Assembly (NCBI GenBank): GCA_030562195.1
Contig: JAUJPP010000005.1
Coordinates: 12,272,826 to 12,336,825 of the forward strand
Source: Nipponacmea schrenckii
Lineage: Eukaryota > Mollusca > Gastropoda > Lottiidae
Direction: 5' to 3'
Length of the DNA: 64,000 nucleotides
Below, piece after piece: positions 34,371 through 47,122 of the stretch (positions are counted from its first letter, which is position 1; every line of letters starts with the position of its first letter). The notes beneath the pieces were generated by a model, which was given only the letters and a program-made list of their open reading frames with translations, ran no database searches and was not told where the DNA came from. The translations under genes were made by a program, and so were the position numbers.

Positions 34371-34985
34371 TTTTACAGTTATCAAAAATTCGTGAGTCAT
34401 GTGTTGAGCCAGTCCATCGGGCTTAAATCGTAGGTCTTGTCCACAGACAACTTGAACGTTAAACGAAACTGATGATTTGCGGTTTCTGTATATTTCTGGA
34501 TATTGAACGTTTGGGGGGAGTCTACTTACAACGTGGGTTCCATCTATACATCCAAGGGTGTTAGGAAATCGGGCGATTCTCAAAAACCTGTCCTTTTGTT
34601 TGACGTTAATCATTTGGAAATCGAATAAATGTTGGTCTGAGGTTAATTATTCCTTTTACAAGGTTTTATAAGGTCACCAGCTATGCACTGAAATCACCAC
34701 CCGATAGTAGTCTAAAAGATCCACATACTTGCAGTAAAGGGGACAATGCAGTATTCTTTTCAGTTGGTGTTTCCAGCATTTTGCAAACTATTAGTTTCTA
34801 ATACCGATTACTTATTCAATTTTATTTATATTCCTCTTCCAATTAAAAGGGTCCAGGCGATCTCTAACATGTCTATTAAGAGGTATAACAACGATAATTT
34901 CACCAAGTCCATCTAAATCGTCTAAATAATCTTCCACTTTTAAACATCGAAGAGCCACAAAAGGAATTTTTACTGATTTACAAAT
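34353..34985 (-). pseudogene. PIF/Harbinger transposase remnant (HARBI1-like)
   Basis: The minus-strand open segment 34353-34613 contains RFPNTLGCIDGTHVV, then a YRNRKSSVSFNVQVVCGQD motif. This is the DDE-domain start typical of HARBI1/PIF transposases. Further upstream on the same strand (34850-34943), in another register, VIPLNRHVRDRLDPFNW resembles the family's N-terminal R-x-DR-x-DPF region. Stops and frame breaks between the parts, and the loss of the rest of the domain, make it inactive. Confidence 0.75.
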
Positions 34986-35019
34986 AGAATTAAAAGTTAA
35001 AACTGGTCCCGACCAACTT

Positions 35020-35405
35020 TAAGTTTAACATTAAATTAGCCGATTTTTAAATACATTCAAGGTAATTCTATGCGTTGCATACCAAATATAAAATCAAGTT
35101 AAAAGTTAATGTTATTCGGGCAGAATAGAATTGCACCAAATGAAATTAAGCCTAATTTAATTCTATTCTGCCCAAATAACATTAGCTTCCAACACACAAC
35201 AACAGTGTAAAAAAAAGAAATCTGTCTTAGTGACCAATCTTTAGACTCGTTTGTCATATAAAGATTGTGTATAGTGTGTGGTTTGAATGGAAATTATAAT
35301 TTCAATTACCATAGAGATAAATATATTTAGTTAATTGTTGGTGCATACAAAAAATAGAATTATCTTAAATTTAACTAAATCTATTTAAGGTTTAAAATAA
35401 ATCAT
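35020..35405. repeat. Transposon-derived block, copy 2 (direct)
   Basis: Nearly identical to 31310-31690, including 'gggcagaatagaattgcacc' and 'attctattctgcccaaataa', which form an internal inverted repeat (hairpin). It flanks the transposase remnant together with the inverted copy at 33920-34370. Confidence 0.7.
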
Positions 35406-35419
35406 ATATCGCTATTATA

Positions 35420-36860
35420 ATTTTGAATTAAAGGTTAATTTGACATTTGACGCGAATGTGCTATTAAATTTCACTTAGTACAATTCTTAGAAAACAACAC
35501 CTGATCCCGGAAGTAGTGCACACACCAAAACAATTATCATATTCAAATTTATTCATCACTTGAACCAATCAAAACACAGTGCTATATTGACTGACACAAT
35601 TACTATCCCAGTTAGTCCCGGATTAAAATCCGATTTGTTACGCTTGGTTTCGCTCACTTATTCAATTATTTGTGATTCATTTTCAAGTGCAATGAATAAG
35701 TTAATCAAAAGGTAATTTAAAGTTGGGTTCTCTCCAGTTATAAATCAAATACATTCTTACAAATATATGAAACGATGCTTCTTCTTACTATTGATTCGCA
35801 GGACATTCAATACTTAACCCTCGTTTCCTCACCACCACACCTATAGACCCCACCTCCCAAATCCACCCCCACCCCAACCCCCCCCCCCTTTATCGAAGTA
35901 ACAGCCAATAACAGTGTTGATAACGTTATTTCTGCATATACGCTTTTAATTCTAGACGTACCAGACGTCGAATTTTAATATTAATAGTAATATTTGTAAT
36001 TGAAAGTTAACTGTATCGGTTGGTAATATTTAGACGAGAATGTCCCTTTTAATTTATTATTATCTCTTTTGATTATTTCATTGGAGTTTTGTTTATCTTG
36101 TATCAAATCGCGACCTTTAATCGTTATCATCCATGTTATTGTTGATTTGTTTTATTGTGTTTTGGATTTATGGTTTATAATGGGCAGAATGAAAGACTGG
36201 CTTTTCGGTAGGTACTCAGGATCTGGTCTTGATTCTCATTAGCATTGTATGGCCGACCTTTTTCCCCTTATTACAGTATAACAGATATTATTATCATAAT
36301 TATTACTTAAAGATGTATTGCCTCGTTTTCTTTTATTTATACTATTCCATAATTGGACAGCTAATATATCGATCGAAAGTAGAGATATTCTAGTGATCAG
36401 ATAAAATACCAGTTTGTCCTTATTAAGCGTAATTACGAAGGAAATTTTCCTCGCTCCGCCGGGTTAAGAAACTTCATTAGGTCTCAAAATGTCATGCAAA
36501 TCCTTTTTCGATTACCCAGTACATGGTCACGTCAACAAACATTAAGTCTAAATGCGTGGAATATTCATTAGAAATACTGATTAATTAATAAGTAAGTTTG
36601 ATTTGACTAAAAAAAAATGCGAGAAGCCATCTTTAAGCTTGATAAAGGAACGTCTCTTGAATTTTACATTACAATACAGTCCAAGGTAAATAAATTTATA
36701 ATCATGCATATTTGGCAAGCGACTTGCCAGATAAAAACTAGTGGGTATTGTTAAAGAAAAGTCGAGATGTAAACCAGAATTGGGCGGACGTTAGGTCATA
36801 TTTGCTTTGTGATTTTAAGAAAAAGGATGGCGATAATTAGATTAATACCAGGTAAGAATA
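35420..36860. other. No gene seen; old repeat at 36330-36680
   Basis: AT-rich spacer with a poly-C run near 35880. 36330-36680 is the partner of the repeat in urocanase intron 18. Confidence 0.5.
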
Positions 36861-36864
36861 TTCT

Positions 36865-37330
36865 CTTGGGGAGGTCCAGTTAGTTTCGGATAACCAGTCC
36901 TTATCATGACAATTAGGGATCACCGAGGTAAGTTCCGGATGACCAGTCCTCCTAGTGACAGCTAGAGGTCATCGGGGTTAACCGGGTAACCAGTTCTTAT
37001 CATGACAGTTAGGGGTCAAAGGGGTTAGTTTCGGAAAGCCAGTCCTCATCATGACAGATAGAGGTCAAAGGGGTTAGTTTCGGATAACCAGTCCTCGCAG
37101 TGACGGTTCCAGGGCATAGGGTTTAGCTTTCTATATAGGACTTAAATTCAGCTAAACTGTTAGAACCCACCTTATTTCCGACCCTCTGTGATGGATAACC
37201 AATCCTCATCATGAGAGCTTGTGGTTATAGCGATTAGCTTTCTTATTTTGGGCCTTAAAGTTAGCTGATGGACTAAAGCTCATCTCATGTTACGGACACC
37301 TGCTATGGATAACCAACCTTAAAAATGACA
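36865..37330. repeat. Degenerate minisatellite, unit about 60 bases
   Basis: Units around 'ggttagtttcggataaccag' and 'tcctcatcatgacag', decaying toward the right. It ends about 250 bases before the start of the membrane-protein gene. Confidence 0.75.
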
Positions 37331-37586
37331 GTGTTTGGATATTGGGCTTGAGTTTCTTATATATGATTTGAAGCGTAGAAGCAAAGCAAACAAAATCACT
37401 GAATGAATACGAAATAAATTCTAAAATTGAGGAAGTGAGCCGAGGTTGTTTGAAGGTTGAATACTACATGGAGATTTCTAAATCGAAACAGGATCTTTTG
37501 GTGTACTAATACGTCAAATTCTTTATCTATTTGCTAAAAGAATAATACTGTATATTATGTCATTTACAAGAGGAATATAAGACGAA

Positions 37587-40500
37587 ATGGATTTTATATT
37601 TAAAATTGGTAAGTTGCTTTATCATACACAGTGTAGGCTACAACATTGTGTTTAATTATAAGACGTTATTAGAAATTTCGGACAGAGAACAATCATCAGC
37701 CTGCCACCTGCTTTGACAACTGTGGTAAAATGCCAATGAACTTATAGACATTTAAGTAAATTTTTACTTTTATTCTCATTTCAGTCTTGTATTTATTTTT
37801 AGTTGAGTTGATATGTCTATCGTCATCTGTGGGAGGTAGGTAAATTTATTTTCTTAGCTTTTTGGATTGCGAGGACCTGAGCTATTCCGTCAGTCAGGCC
37901 AATATGTATATTGTAGGGATAATCTGGGAAAAATCATGGAATATTGATGATTTATATCACGCTGTTTATGACAAGGTATGATTCATAACAGGTACGTTTT
38001 ATAACACGGTACGATTTATGACACGGTACGATTTATGACAAGGTACGATATATAACACGGTACGATTTATGACAGGGTATGATTCATAACAGGTACGATT
38101 TATAACACGGTACGATTTATGACAGGGTATGATATATAACACGGTACGATTTATGACAAGGTGCGATTCATGACAGGTACGATTTATAACACGGTACGAT
38201 TTATAACACGGTACGATTTATGACAAGGTGCGATGTAAAACACGGTACGATTTATGACAAGGTACGATTTATAACACGGTGCGATTTATAACACGGTACG
38301 ATTTATGACAAGGTACGATATATAACACGGTACGATTTATGACAGGGTATGATTCATAACAGGTACGATTTATAACACGGTACGATTTATGACAAGGTGC
38401 GATGTAAAACACGGTACGATTTATGACAAGGTACGATTTATAACACGGTACGATTTATGACAAGGTACGATTTATAACGAAAGAAAAAGGCTCAAAAGAA
38501 AAAAAGATGTGATGCAATAACTATGTGTATAAGTGTTCCCGGTACGAACAATGACTTGACAACTAATTTTGATTTCAATAGAATATAACATTGCACTATT
38601 TCGTAATCTCTATTTGAATAGCGAACATTATAACATTATTATAAGCAATCATTTCTGAATTACTGCACCACTTAACAGTGCTCGAGTGCACGTTGACTTT
38701 GTGAAGATGGGATACAAAAATATATTGTATACAAGTTATTACATGTATTTCGAAATAGCTTGACATTGTGAAAATTTGAAACAAGAATAGTGGCTATTGT
38801 AGTCAAGGTATTAGACGCAGTTTGTAAAAGCTTGACATTGTGATGATGTGTATCAGGCACAGTTCGTAATAGCTTGATATTGTGCAAATATGTAAGATGA
38901 AGTTCGTAATACCTTGACATTGTGAAAATGTGGATAAGACGCAGTTCGTAATAGCTTGACATTTTGAAGATGTCTCTAAGATGGAAGTTTGTAATAGCTT
39001 GACATTGTGAAGATGTATAAGATGAAGTTTGTAATAGCTTGACACTGTGAAGATGTATAAGATGAATTTTGTAATAGCTTGACATTGTGAAGATGTATAA
39101 GATGATGTTTGTAATAGCTTGACAAGGGAGGATGTATAAGATGAAGTTTGTAATAACTTGACATTATGAAGATGTATAAGATGAAGTTTGTAATAGCTTG
39201 ACACTGTGAAGATGTATAAGATGAAGTTTGTAACAACTTGACATTGTGTAGATGTATAAGAAGAAATTTGTAATAACTTGACATTATGAAGATGTATAAG
39301 AAGAAGTTTGTAACAGCTTGACATTATGAAGATGTATAAGAAGAAGTTTGTAATAACTTGACATTGTGTAGCTGTATAAGAAGAAGTTTGTAATAACTTG
39401 AGATTGTGAGGATGTATAGGATGAAGTTTGTAATATCTCGACATTGTGACGATGTATAAGATGAAGTTTGTAATAGCTTGACATTGTGAAGATGTATAAG
39501 AAGAAGTTTGCAATAACTTGACATTGTGTAGATGTATAAAAAGAAATTTGTAATAACTTGACATTATGAAGATGTGTAAGAAGAAGTTTGTAACAGCTTG
39601 ACATTATGAAGATGTATAAGAAGAAGTTTGTAATACCTTGACATTGTGTAGATGTATAAGAAGAAGTTTGTAATAACTTTACATTATGAAGATGTATAAG
39701 AAGAAGTTTGTAATAGCTTGACATTGTGAGGATGTATATAAGGCACAGTTCGTTATAGCTTGATATTGTGAAGATGTATTAGATGAAGTTTGTAATAGCT
39801 TGACATTGTGAAGATGTATAAGATGAAGTTTGTTATAGCTTGACATTGTGAAGATGTATATAAGGCACAGTTTGTAATAACTTGATATTGTGAAGATGTA
39901 TCAGATGAAGTTTGCAATAGCTTGACATTGGAAAATGTAAATAAGACGCAGTTCGTAATAGCTTGACATTGTGAGGATGTATATAGGACGCAGTTTGTAA
40001 AAGCTTGACATTGTGAAATTGTCTAAACCCGTAAATGATGCCTATTTTTCCAGGGGCCTTTGAGCACTACTCCTACAAGTATGCAATGGACGCAGACTTT
40101 CTAGAAGGGATCGTGGACGAGGCATCCCCCGAGGGCACGACTATAAAGGCTCTTGACGAAGAACTAGTATTGTCAGGTAAAACAGAAGCTAGCGACAAGG
40201 ACATTATCATAGAAATATCAACTTCACAGGTCAGTTAATGTTTATATAACTCTTTATTTCAAACCATAACGTTAATTTTTATTTCATGGGTTTAAACTAT
40301 ATATATCAACAAATTACAATGTTCAATTGGGATAGGGCTAATTTTTGGTAAATAGAGCGAGTGTATCAGGAATACTGATAGTATCGATTTGCAACATTTC
40401 AATTGCCAGTTAGATGTCTGTGGTTCTTGCAGTTTCGCTAAAGCTAAGCTTTAAGGTGCCATTTGATCAGTTGTTATAATTTGTTCAGGGAGCAATACAG

Positions 40501-41630
40501 TTTTTTTCTGGGGGCATTGCTTCACTCTGTAGCTACCCTGAATCGATAGCAGTAACCCCATTATATACATGTATGAACAATTTTAAAATCATTTAAAAGA
40601 CTAAGCAAGAATTGAAGTATGTTTATTATTTTTTTAGTATCTTAAAGATTATTTGAAGACCTACAAACTAGATATAACAGATGATAGAGATATACCACCG
40701 GAGATCAGATCCTTCAACAGCTCTCTCAATAATTCTCTACCACAAGAAATCAACCTCGAAATAGTCCATACCAATGCTTTTAACGTTCATTCTGATTTTA
40801 CTCTGCGGCTCAGCGACAATCTGGTCGAATTGGAACGAAAGGATACAATTCAGTTTTATGTAAGTTTAAATGTATGAAAAAATGTATAACATAATCTACC
40901 TATGTGGACTCTCTGACGAATTGTTGAGTTGACGAACCCAAAAATAACTCATAAAGGGAGGGATTGATTCTCCCAGATGTACAGGCCTAGCTTGGAACAT
41001 ATACTTTATTGAGAAATTTGGATAAAGGGTCTGTTGGATATTTTTCTTTTATTCTGATCTGAAATTAGAAAAAAATAACGTACCTTTTATATACAGATTG
41101 TTTTTAGTTTGCTATGAAATAAAACTCACTTCATTTTTCTTTTATGTTTTCAGATTATGTTAGTCAACACAACAAGCGTTACCATCGTTTCAAATCCACT
41201 TCCGTTTCTCGTGCACGTGAAGAAAACTCCGAGAAATAACGTGGAACATGGTGGCGCCATTTACGCTGGAGTGATTCTGTTGATTATAATGGCGATATCA
41301 CTACTGTTGCCATTTACGGTCCGTGCTAAACGCAGGCGCCGAGCAGGCAAACCGATGTGTGGATGTGGAAGCGCCGAAGGAAATGAAGAAAGCTCTATCG
41401 AAGAAATTGAGAAGAAACCTGAATTGCAAGCATTCGATAATCCAGCCATGGTCTTCGCCAATGGTGAGCATAAAATCCGTCGCAGTTCTTTAGCGACCTC
41501 CAATTTCCATTATGGACCAAAATGGCTGGATCCTCATTACGACAGTTCGGCAACGACTTACGATGAAAAACCGAAAGTTAATGGGTCTGTACAGTTTAAT
41601 GTCTTGCCTGTTGTCATAGAAAAACCTTGA
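37587..41630 (+). CDS. Uncharacterised type I membrane protein, paralog 1
   Basis: Exons 37587-37608, 37785-37835, 40054-40229, 40638-40859, 41154-41630; 948 nt, 315 residues. The first two exons encode a signal peptide (MDFIFKIVLYLFLVELICLS). An ectodomain of about 165 residues follows without cysteines and with several N-glycosylation sequons (NSS, NNS, NTT). One membrane helix lies at about 191-213 (AIYAGVILLIIMAISLLLPF), then RAKRRRRAGK and a cytoplasmic tail with CGCGS, DNPAMVF, KIRRSSL and PKWLDPHY. Exon phases, the 176-nt exon 3 and the tail motifs match the inverted paralog at 47123-52884. No known family recognised. The conserved tail motifs suggest an adaptor-binding or trafficking role; this is inference. 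Intron 2 holds two large minisatellites. Confidence 0.8.
37968..38479. repeat. Minisatellite, unit about 17-18 bases
   Basis: About 30 copies of 'acggtacgatttata' alternating with 'acaaggtacgatttatg', in intron 2 of the plus-strand membrane-protein gene. Confidence 0.9.
38815..40018. repeat. Minisatellite, unit about 40 bases
   Basis: About 30 copies of 'agcttgacattgtgaagatg' + 'tataagatgaagtttgtaat'. It ends about 35 bases before exon 3 of the plus-strand membrane-protein gene. The long minus-strand open frames here come from the repeat. The same unit, inverted, forms the array at 51199-51822 in the paralog. Confidence 0.95.
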
Positions 41631-41823
41631 ACTAAGTGGTCTCTTTTCTATGTTTTTCGATTCTTTTTGTATATTTCCATTTTTTGTAGTAAAAGTTTTG
41701 TTTTTAAACCCAACGAAATCTCAGATTATCCTCAGTACAGAATCTAGATTTACGAACATATGTTGGCCAGAGTTCAAGAAAAAAATATGAGCAAGATAGA
41801 ATCTCTAAAAGTTACTAATAGTC

Positions 41824-41965
41824 GGTGGCTCAGTGTGTTAAAATGCTTGCTCGCAAACCTAAAGGTCGATAAGTCAATCCGTAAAGGTCGGAGGGGACTG
41901 ACATGACAAAAAGGCGTTTTCCGAGTGCTACAGATTGTGTTAAAGATCATGCGACAGATAGAAAT
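41824..41965 (+). mobile_element. Degenerate tRNA-derived SINE
   Basis: 'ggtggctcagtgtgtta' (A-box region) and a decayed B-box 'aagtcaatcc' match the SINE at 29960-30122; the tail 'gagtgctacagattgtgtta' also corresponds. It lies in the 3' region of paralog 1. Confidence 0.65.
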
Positions 41966-42171
41966 CGCAAAAAGAGTAGGAAAATACTTCTCTGAAAGGA
42001 ATTTAGTATAGTGGCGCTCGATTGTTGAGTTTTGAACAGGTTCCGCCTGTAAACAGGTTCCGTTCGTTCCGAGTCAAGGATGATTGCATTCACCTCGAAC
42101 GAGCAGAGCTCACTATGGAATACAAGCATGAAGTGTAGAAATGTGATCGCTGTTATCTGTATAGAAATAAG

Positions 42172-42177
42172 AATAAA
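42172..42177 (+). terminator. Candidate polyadenylation signal of membrane-protein paralog 1
   Basis: AATAAA about 540 bases after the stop codon; no nearer signal was noticed. If used, the SINE is part of the 3' UTR. Confidence 0.4.
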
Positions 42178-42199
42178 TAAAGAAATGGTTTTTCCAACT

Positions 42200-43580
42200 A
42201 CACAGTAATCTTCCTAAAGCGTCGGTAAGTCCCATCGGATTCGATAAAATCGTAATCGAATGGAATAGAAGGAATGTCCAGTGGCATTACAATAAGACAG
42301 AGGGGAGGCTCTCTGCCTTGCCCCCCACCAACACCCATTTTTAACACCCATTCTTTGTCGCACTCCTCCCTGGAAAATTATGTGCCCGCTGCTCCACATC
42401 TAATGTCATAGAAACGAAAGTGCGACTGACACTGACATTTTCCCTGATATATTTGTTAAAATTGAAATATCAATTTCACGGGAGATTATTCCCACTGACA
42501 AACTGAAGCGGGATTGTGTCATTTTCGGGGAAAATGTTGGGAATTAGCGGTTAAATATAGCCCCGTATTGCCGAAACGATCTTAACGCTATCTTATTACC
42601 CTGTTTAAGGATATCCTAGCGCTAACATCGTTTCGAGAACACGTGGCCAGGATGCGAATTTCTTCAGTTCATACCAAGGGGATTTCCCTAAAAACTACCA
42701 CCATCTAACCACTTGACTGCCGTGTGTTTGTGAGAGAAAGGTGTGTCCTTACAATCATCTAGAGATTAAAAGACAAGATTCTAGAGATCCAATTTGAAAA
42801 GTAGAGATGAGAAAAGATAAAGGATTCGGTGAACTATTTGTTTGAAATTACACATGTGTATTAGATAGACAGATCTATATTCCTGCGATGTGACAGTAAA
42901 ACAAATACACATTTACACTAGCTCGTAAGTACGGACATACATCAAAATACATACACATACATATGGGACAAATTGAGATTTTATGAAGGAATTATGCCAT
43001 TTTCGTATATTTTTAGTGTTTCTTTAGACTATACACATATATTGAAAACCCAAATCAACCCTCGTGCAAAGCGAATCTGTCTCTTTAAGAGGAAAAACAC
43101 CCAAAATGTCAAAAGTTAAAAGAATATTCAATACTGAATATATTAAAAACTGGCCAATCAAGGGGAGCAATGTTAACACGACTCGCGACTTTTGATGAAT
43201 CATATCTCGCAGTAATTGTTATATAGCAGGGTGGGTAGGGAAATTTCAACTTTGATTCGTATCTATAGACCAATTTTTAAACAGTTACACAATTGTGTTT
43301 TGGTTGGTTTGTTTAGCTTGGTTAACCCTATCGACGCCCAAATTTATTTTGATAAAGTAAGAAACTATTTGCTATAAAAGCGGTGCAAACAGAGATAAAC
43401 CGCGTCTTTATGCAAGTATGTGATCAAACAGACGTTTTATTAAACCGTTGATTCTGTTTGGATACGGCGAAGGTCAAGGTCAAGGACACAAGGGCTTAGG
43501 TGGATCTAAATACTAGTACTACTTCAAGTTGAAACCGTATATAGAGAGGACGGTGGATTAATTTAAAATTTGAAACCGTA
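42200..43580. other. Spacer between paralog 1 and candidate gene E
   Basis: No gene seen. 42845-42910 ('gacagatctatattcctgcg') resembles 34145-34185. About 42985-43090 ('ttttcgt', 'cgaatctgtc') resembles 59640-59750. The phrase 'gaaaccgtatatagag' occurs at about 43532 and 43570. Confidence 0.5.
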
Positions 43581-43586
43581 TATAGA
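43573..43586 (+). promoter_or_regulatory. TATA-like box of candidate gene E
   Basis: 'ccgtatatagag' about 65 bases before the ATG at 43645; the same phrase is duplicated about 38 bases upstream. Confidence 0.3.
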
Positions 43587-43644
43587 GAAACCAGTTACAG
43601 ACAAATATACAGTAAAGAGCACAGTTAAAGAATCATCATACATT

Positions 43645-45618
43645 ATGAAGGGGTAAGTGTATATCTCGTATTGCTCTCAAAGTACGTAGACACGATATAT
43701 TTATATTTGTCCTGAAAATGTTCGATTGCTTAAACGTATACTACCTCTTAGAAAGACAAAAAAAAATCAAATTTTTCAACTTGGCTGAGCCTTGTATAAA
43801 TCTATAAAGATTATATTTTTGAGTATTTTAGTACGCAGCAATATCTAGAAATATTTACACTAGCCATTTTTTCTCTCCATAGGACTAATGTTAATACGTG
43901 TGGCGTTTATGACACAATAACTGCCATTGCCTCATCACCAAAAACATTGACCGTAGTAATTCACGGTTACCAATGTAAACAAACATGGCCGTAACGCCAT
44001 TAAGGTCGGCCACTTGAACATATAATTCTAATCTTATATATTATAAAATCATAAAATATATATTTGTTTGTTTTCAATTGTTGACATTTCCATTAGCCAA
44101 AGCCAATCTAAAACTCCCAACCCTTTCCATTCATAAATGATTGGCTAAATGCGATAGGCCTAGAACACAATCCTGAGAGGCCATAGCCGTTGACCCATTT
44201 GACCTAGTTACTCGCTTAAGTTTTAAGAGCCTAAAATTGCAGTTCTTTTGTTTAATATTAAGTTTTAAAAAACTATACTTTAACTGAAAATTCGAATCAA
44301 GTGTAAACTGTGGGCACCTTTCAACGTATGGAACAGGCCTTCTTCTAGATTGTTTTTTTTATAGTTTCTTTCATTTTCTCAAATTCCAACTAGGTTACTT
44401 GTTTAAATGCGGTCGGGACTAGCCTATTTACCTCTCCGCTCTTCAATTGTATCCGCGTTCAATAAATTTTGTGATTTTGTTGCTTTTCATCGTTAAAGTC
44501 GGAATTCATACCAAAATGTTTCATATTTATTGATAAATGAATTGATTTAGAAAGATTAAACATAAAAATGAGATAAAAAAAAAATTCTTACATTTTGAGA
44601 GCTTTCCCCCACGAACTATATTCTAAAGAAAAGAAAATGGCTATTCCATCAACAAGCTGAACTCCAGCGAAATACAATTCTGTGGAAATATGAATTCAAC
44701 ATTTTAATAGTAAATTTGAAAATGCAGTCGCCGACGCAATCTCATATCACAAGTAAAATCAATAAAAAAGAAAACATGACACGCTTACTTTTATTCCCCT
44801 TAAAACTCGTCACAGTGGGATAGCTAAATATTTTCAATCAAAAGACATACGATAGAAGTTAAAAAATGATTTATTTGTTATTTCGTTTCTTCATACGTAA
44901 TAAAACATTCTAACTTTTTATTGCAGCCAGCGTGATAAAAACGTGCTTTTCAATTTGCGAATATCAAGTCTCAAATGTCTTGTCCGGAGTGTGTCGGTGA
45001 AACCATGACACCGACTCTTGTGGTACATTAAGTAATTTCGATTGTGTTTTTATTAGATTTTCAGCTGAAATGATGCTAATTGTTTTTGAGACATCACACA
45101 CTGCACCATTGAACAGGGATAAAAGTAAGTCCGTTACCATCCTAGTGCTCGATCTTCCTGTAGTCTCACACGGGAGAATTGAGGCTAAGTGAGGACTTTA
45201 GTTCTCAAGAATGGTCAATATGAGTATATATTCATCAGAAAACTTACCTGATGTCATAAAGTAACAGAATCACTATTAAAATCTGGAAAACTCGCAAAAC
45301 TAAGTCATTTTTTAAAAACGCTTAATCAATTTATTAAGCGTTTTTCAATAATCATATGCATCTTTATTGTTACCTATTATTAATCATTAGTGCTTGCAAC
45401 TATAAAATATATTTTATAAATTGCATTAACGACTTTTTCCCTGTTTTGGGATGGCTTTTTTTTCTTTGGCTTTTCAGTGTAGTGTTTTGTTGAATCTAAA
45501 CTGTTTTCTTTTTCTAGATTTGGAAGTCGCTGAAAAACAAGATAACAATATCGATTACAACCAACCAAAAATGATCAGATATATATTGAATTTTATTTAC
45601 TTTTTCTTTCGTAACTGA
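43645..45618 (+). CDS. Candidate diverged member of the peptide family, gene E
   Basis: Exon 1 43645-43652 (ATG AAG GG, donor GGGTAAGTG as in A-C), exon 2 45057-45124 (acceptor tattag, donor AAAAGTAAGT), exon 3 45518-45618 (acceptor tttctag); 177 nt, 58 residues. Phases 2 and 1 match genes A-D, and exon 3 is 101 nt, the same as gene D. Exon 2 encodes FSAEMMLIVFETSHTAPLNR, whose hydrophobic run is too short for a confident signal peptide; LIVFET recalls VIFVET of gene D. Exon 3 encodes LEVAEKQDNNIDYNQ followed by MIRYILNFIYFFFRN, without cysteines. It may be a decayed or non-secreted relative, or a coincidence of splice signals. Confidence 0.3.
45185..45420. mobile_element. Diverged relative of the TTAA MITE, in intron 2 of candidate E
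   Basis: The order of words 'gtatatattcatcag', 'aacttacctgatgtcat', 'aaaatctgg', 'aaaacgctta' and an 'aagcgtttttc' hairpin parallels the interior of the MITE at 30212-30677. The terminal repeats are not recognisable. Confidence 0.45.
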
Positions 45619-47122
45619 CCCGAATGTACGCAAAGGCATAATATAGCATATCATAGAATTTCAAACAATATTTAGTAAAATAAAATAATATATATATATA
45701 CTGTATTCTTTTTTAGTTATTTTCCCAAAACCAGAGTGAGAGTAGGTAACCAGGGCCCTGCTAATGTAATGATTGCACTTGTGAAGACGAGCATTACCAT
45801 GCAGTGTTCCATAAGTGACATTTTGTCTGGACTACACGTGGAAGGATGATTAATAGTGGACGAGGAAAGGCGTTTAGTCGTTGGAATAGGACTATAGTTT
45901 AGCTTGGGATGGTTCTCATTCAGAATCCCGTTTGACAGTTGGAAATCGAATACAATATATTTTGCTCAAGCAACCGCTGTTAAGTTCCCATAAACTTTTC
46001 GCTGTCCTCATTCTACACAGCATGAAATGGTCCGTTTGTATCAGCTCATCATGTGCAGAATGGTAAGACCCAAAAGTCCATTCCATTCCATTACCCCTCC
46101 GATTTTACTTCCTTGCCATCCTTTTTTAGACAAGGTTGAAGTCTCTTTAAAAGAAAAATAAACACAATTATATGGTCTACTGTATTTACATTTTAAAAGT
46201 ACAACGTGTAGGTGTATAGATCACAAAATGTCAACAATATAGATTCGTAACATCCAACATTAATATCATTAGGCGGTTAACACTACTCTAAAGGTACATC
46301 CGTCGCCATCCGTTTGCACGAATTGTACCATAGTCTTAGAAACGGGAATATTATAGATAAGCTAATCAGTAATAGTGTTCACAGCTTACTGTCAAAGTTT
46401 GTACCTGCATATCCATGTTTGTATATTTCCTCGTTTGACAATCAAAGTGACTCGTCTTTTATGGAAAAGACGTATGTAGAAATAGACAGTGAAATTCCTA
46501 GATCGAAGTATATTGGAAGGAATTATGCTATAACATGATATATATACAAGTCATTTCAATAACCGAAATCAACTCTCGAAAATAACTAACCATGGCGATT
46601 AAAATTGTCTCGCTTGAAGAGATCCGTACCCACCCTGTAAAAATTGTTGACAAAGAGAACGTGGATGTAGACCTCCCATACATTATACAATATATAAATC
46701 AACATTTATCATGGCCATTATCGTCTTGATGTGAAATGTGATATTTACTTTACCAGCATGTTCCTAAAGCAAGGTTGTTGGTTCATGTTTATATCCAAAC
46801 GTTGCTTTAGGAACAAGCTGTATCCGTAGAAACAGCTCATTTAAATTTAATTGTCCTATTTAAGAGGTTTAGTCCTCTAGATATATGTTCAATTCAGCTT
46901 TACAATTCTACACTTTCTAAATTGGGAATCTGGCATTCTGTTCGTTGACAATAACATAAAAACATTCTGAATGTGAAGACTTCCAAGAAAACTGAAGTAG
47001 GAATGTACATTGGAGCTCTTCTGTCCAGTTATTTAAATGCCCAAATTTTGAGCAGGTCTTAAATATGATACATTTATCGCACACATCGCCTGATATATTA
47101 AGCACTTTCCGCCACATTGTCC
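45619..47122. other. Spacer with an inverted relic of the peptide-gene upstream block
   Basis: 46320-46420 ('gataagctaatcagtaatag', 'tgttcacagctta') is the reverse complement of blocks found upstream of genes A (about 20895) and B (about 28070). No exon 1 motif follows on the minus strand. 3' UTR of the minus-strand paralog probably extends into this spacer. Confidence 0.45.

Noticed and set aside
38672..39724. Minus-strand open frames of up to 253 codons with SSYYKL.LIHLHN-type periodic peptides
   Set aside because: The protein periodicity follows the 40-base minisatellite unit and three overlapping frames are all open; there is no start context, splice partner or family. The same applies to the plus frames at 51318-51820.
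44937..45026. Alternative second exon for candidate gene E after ttattgcag
   Set aside because: It joins in phase but gives a 29-residue product without any hydrophobic core and stops before a donor; the 45057 acceptor gives a longer frame that continues correctly into exon 3.
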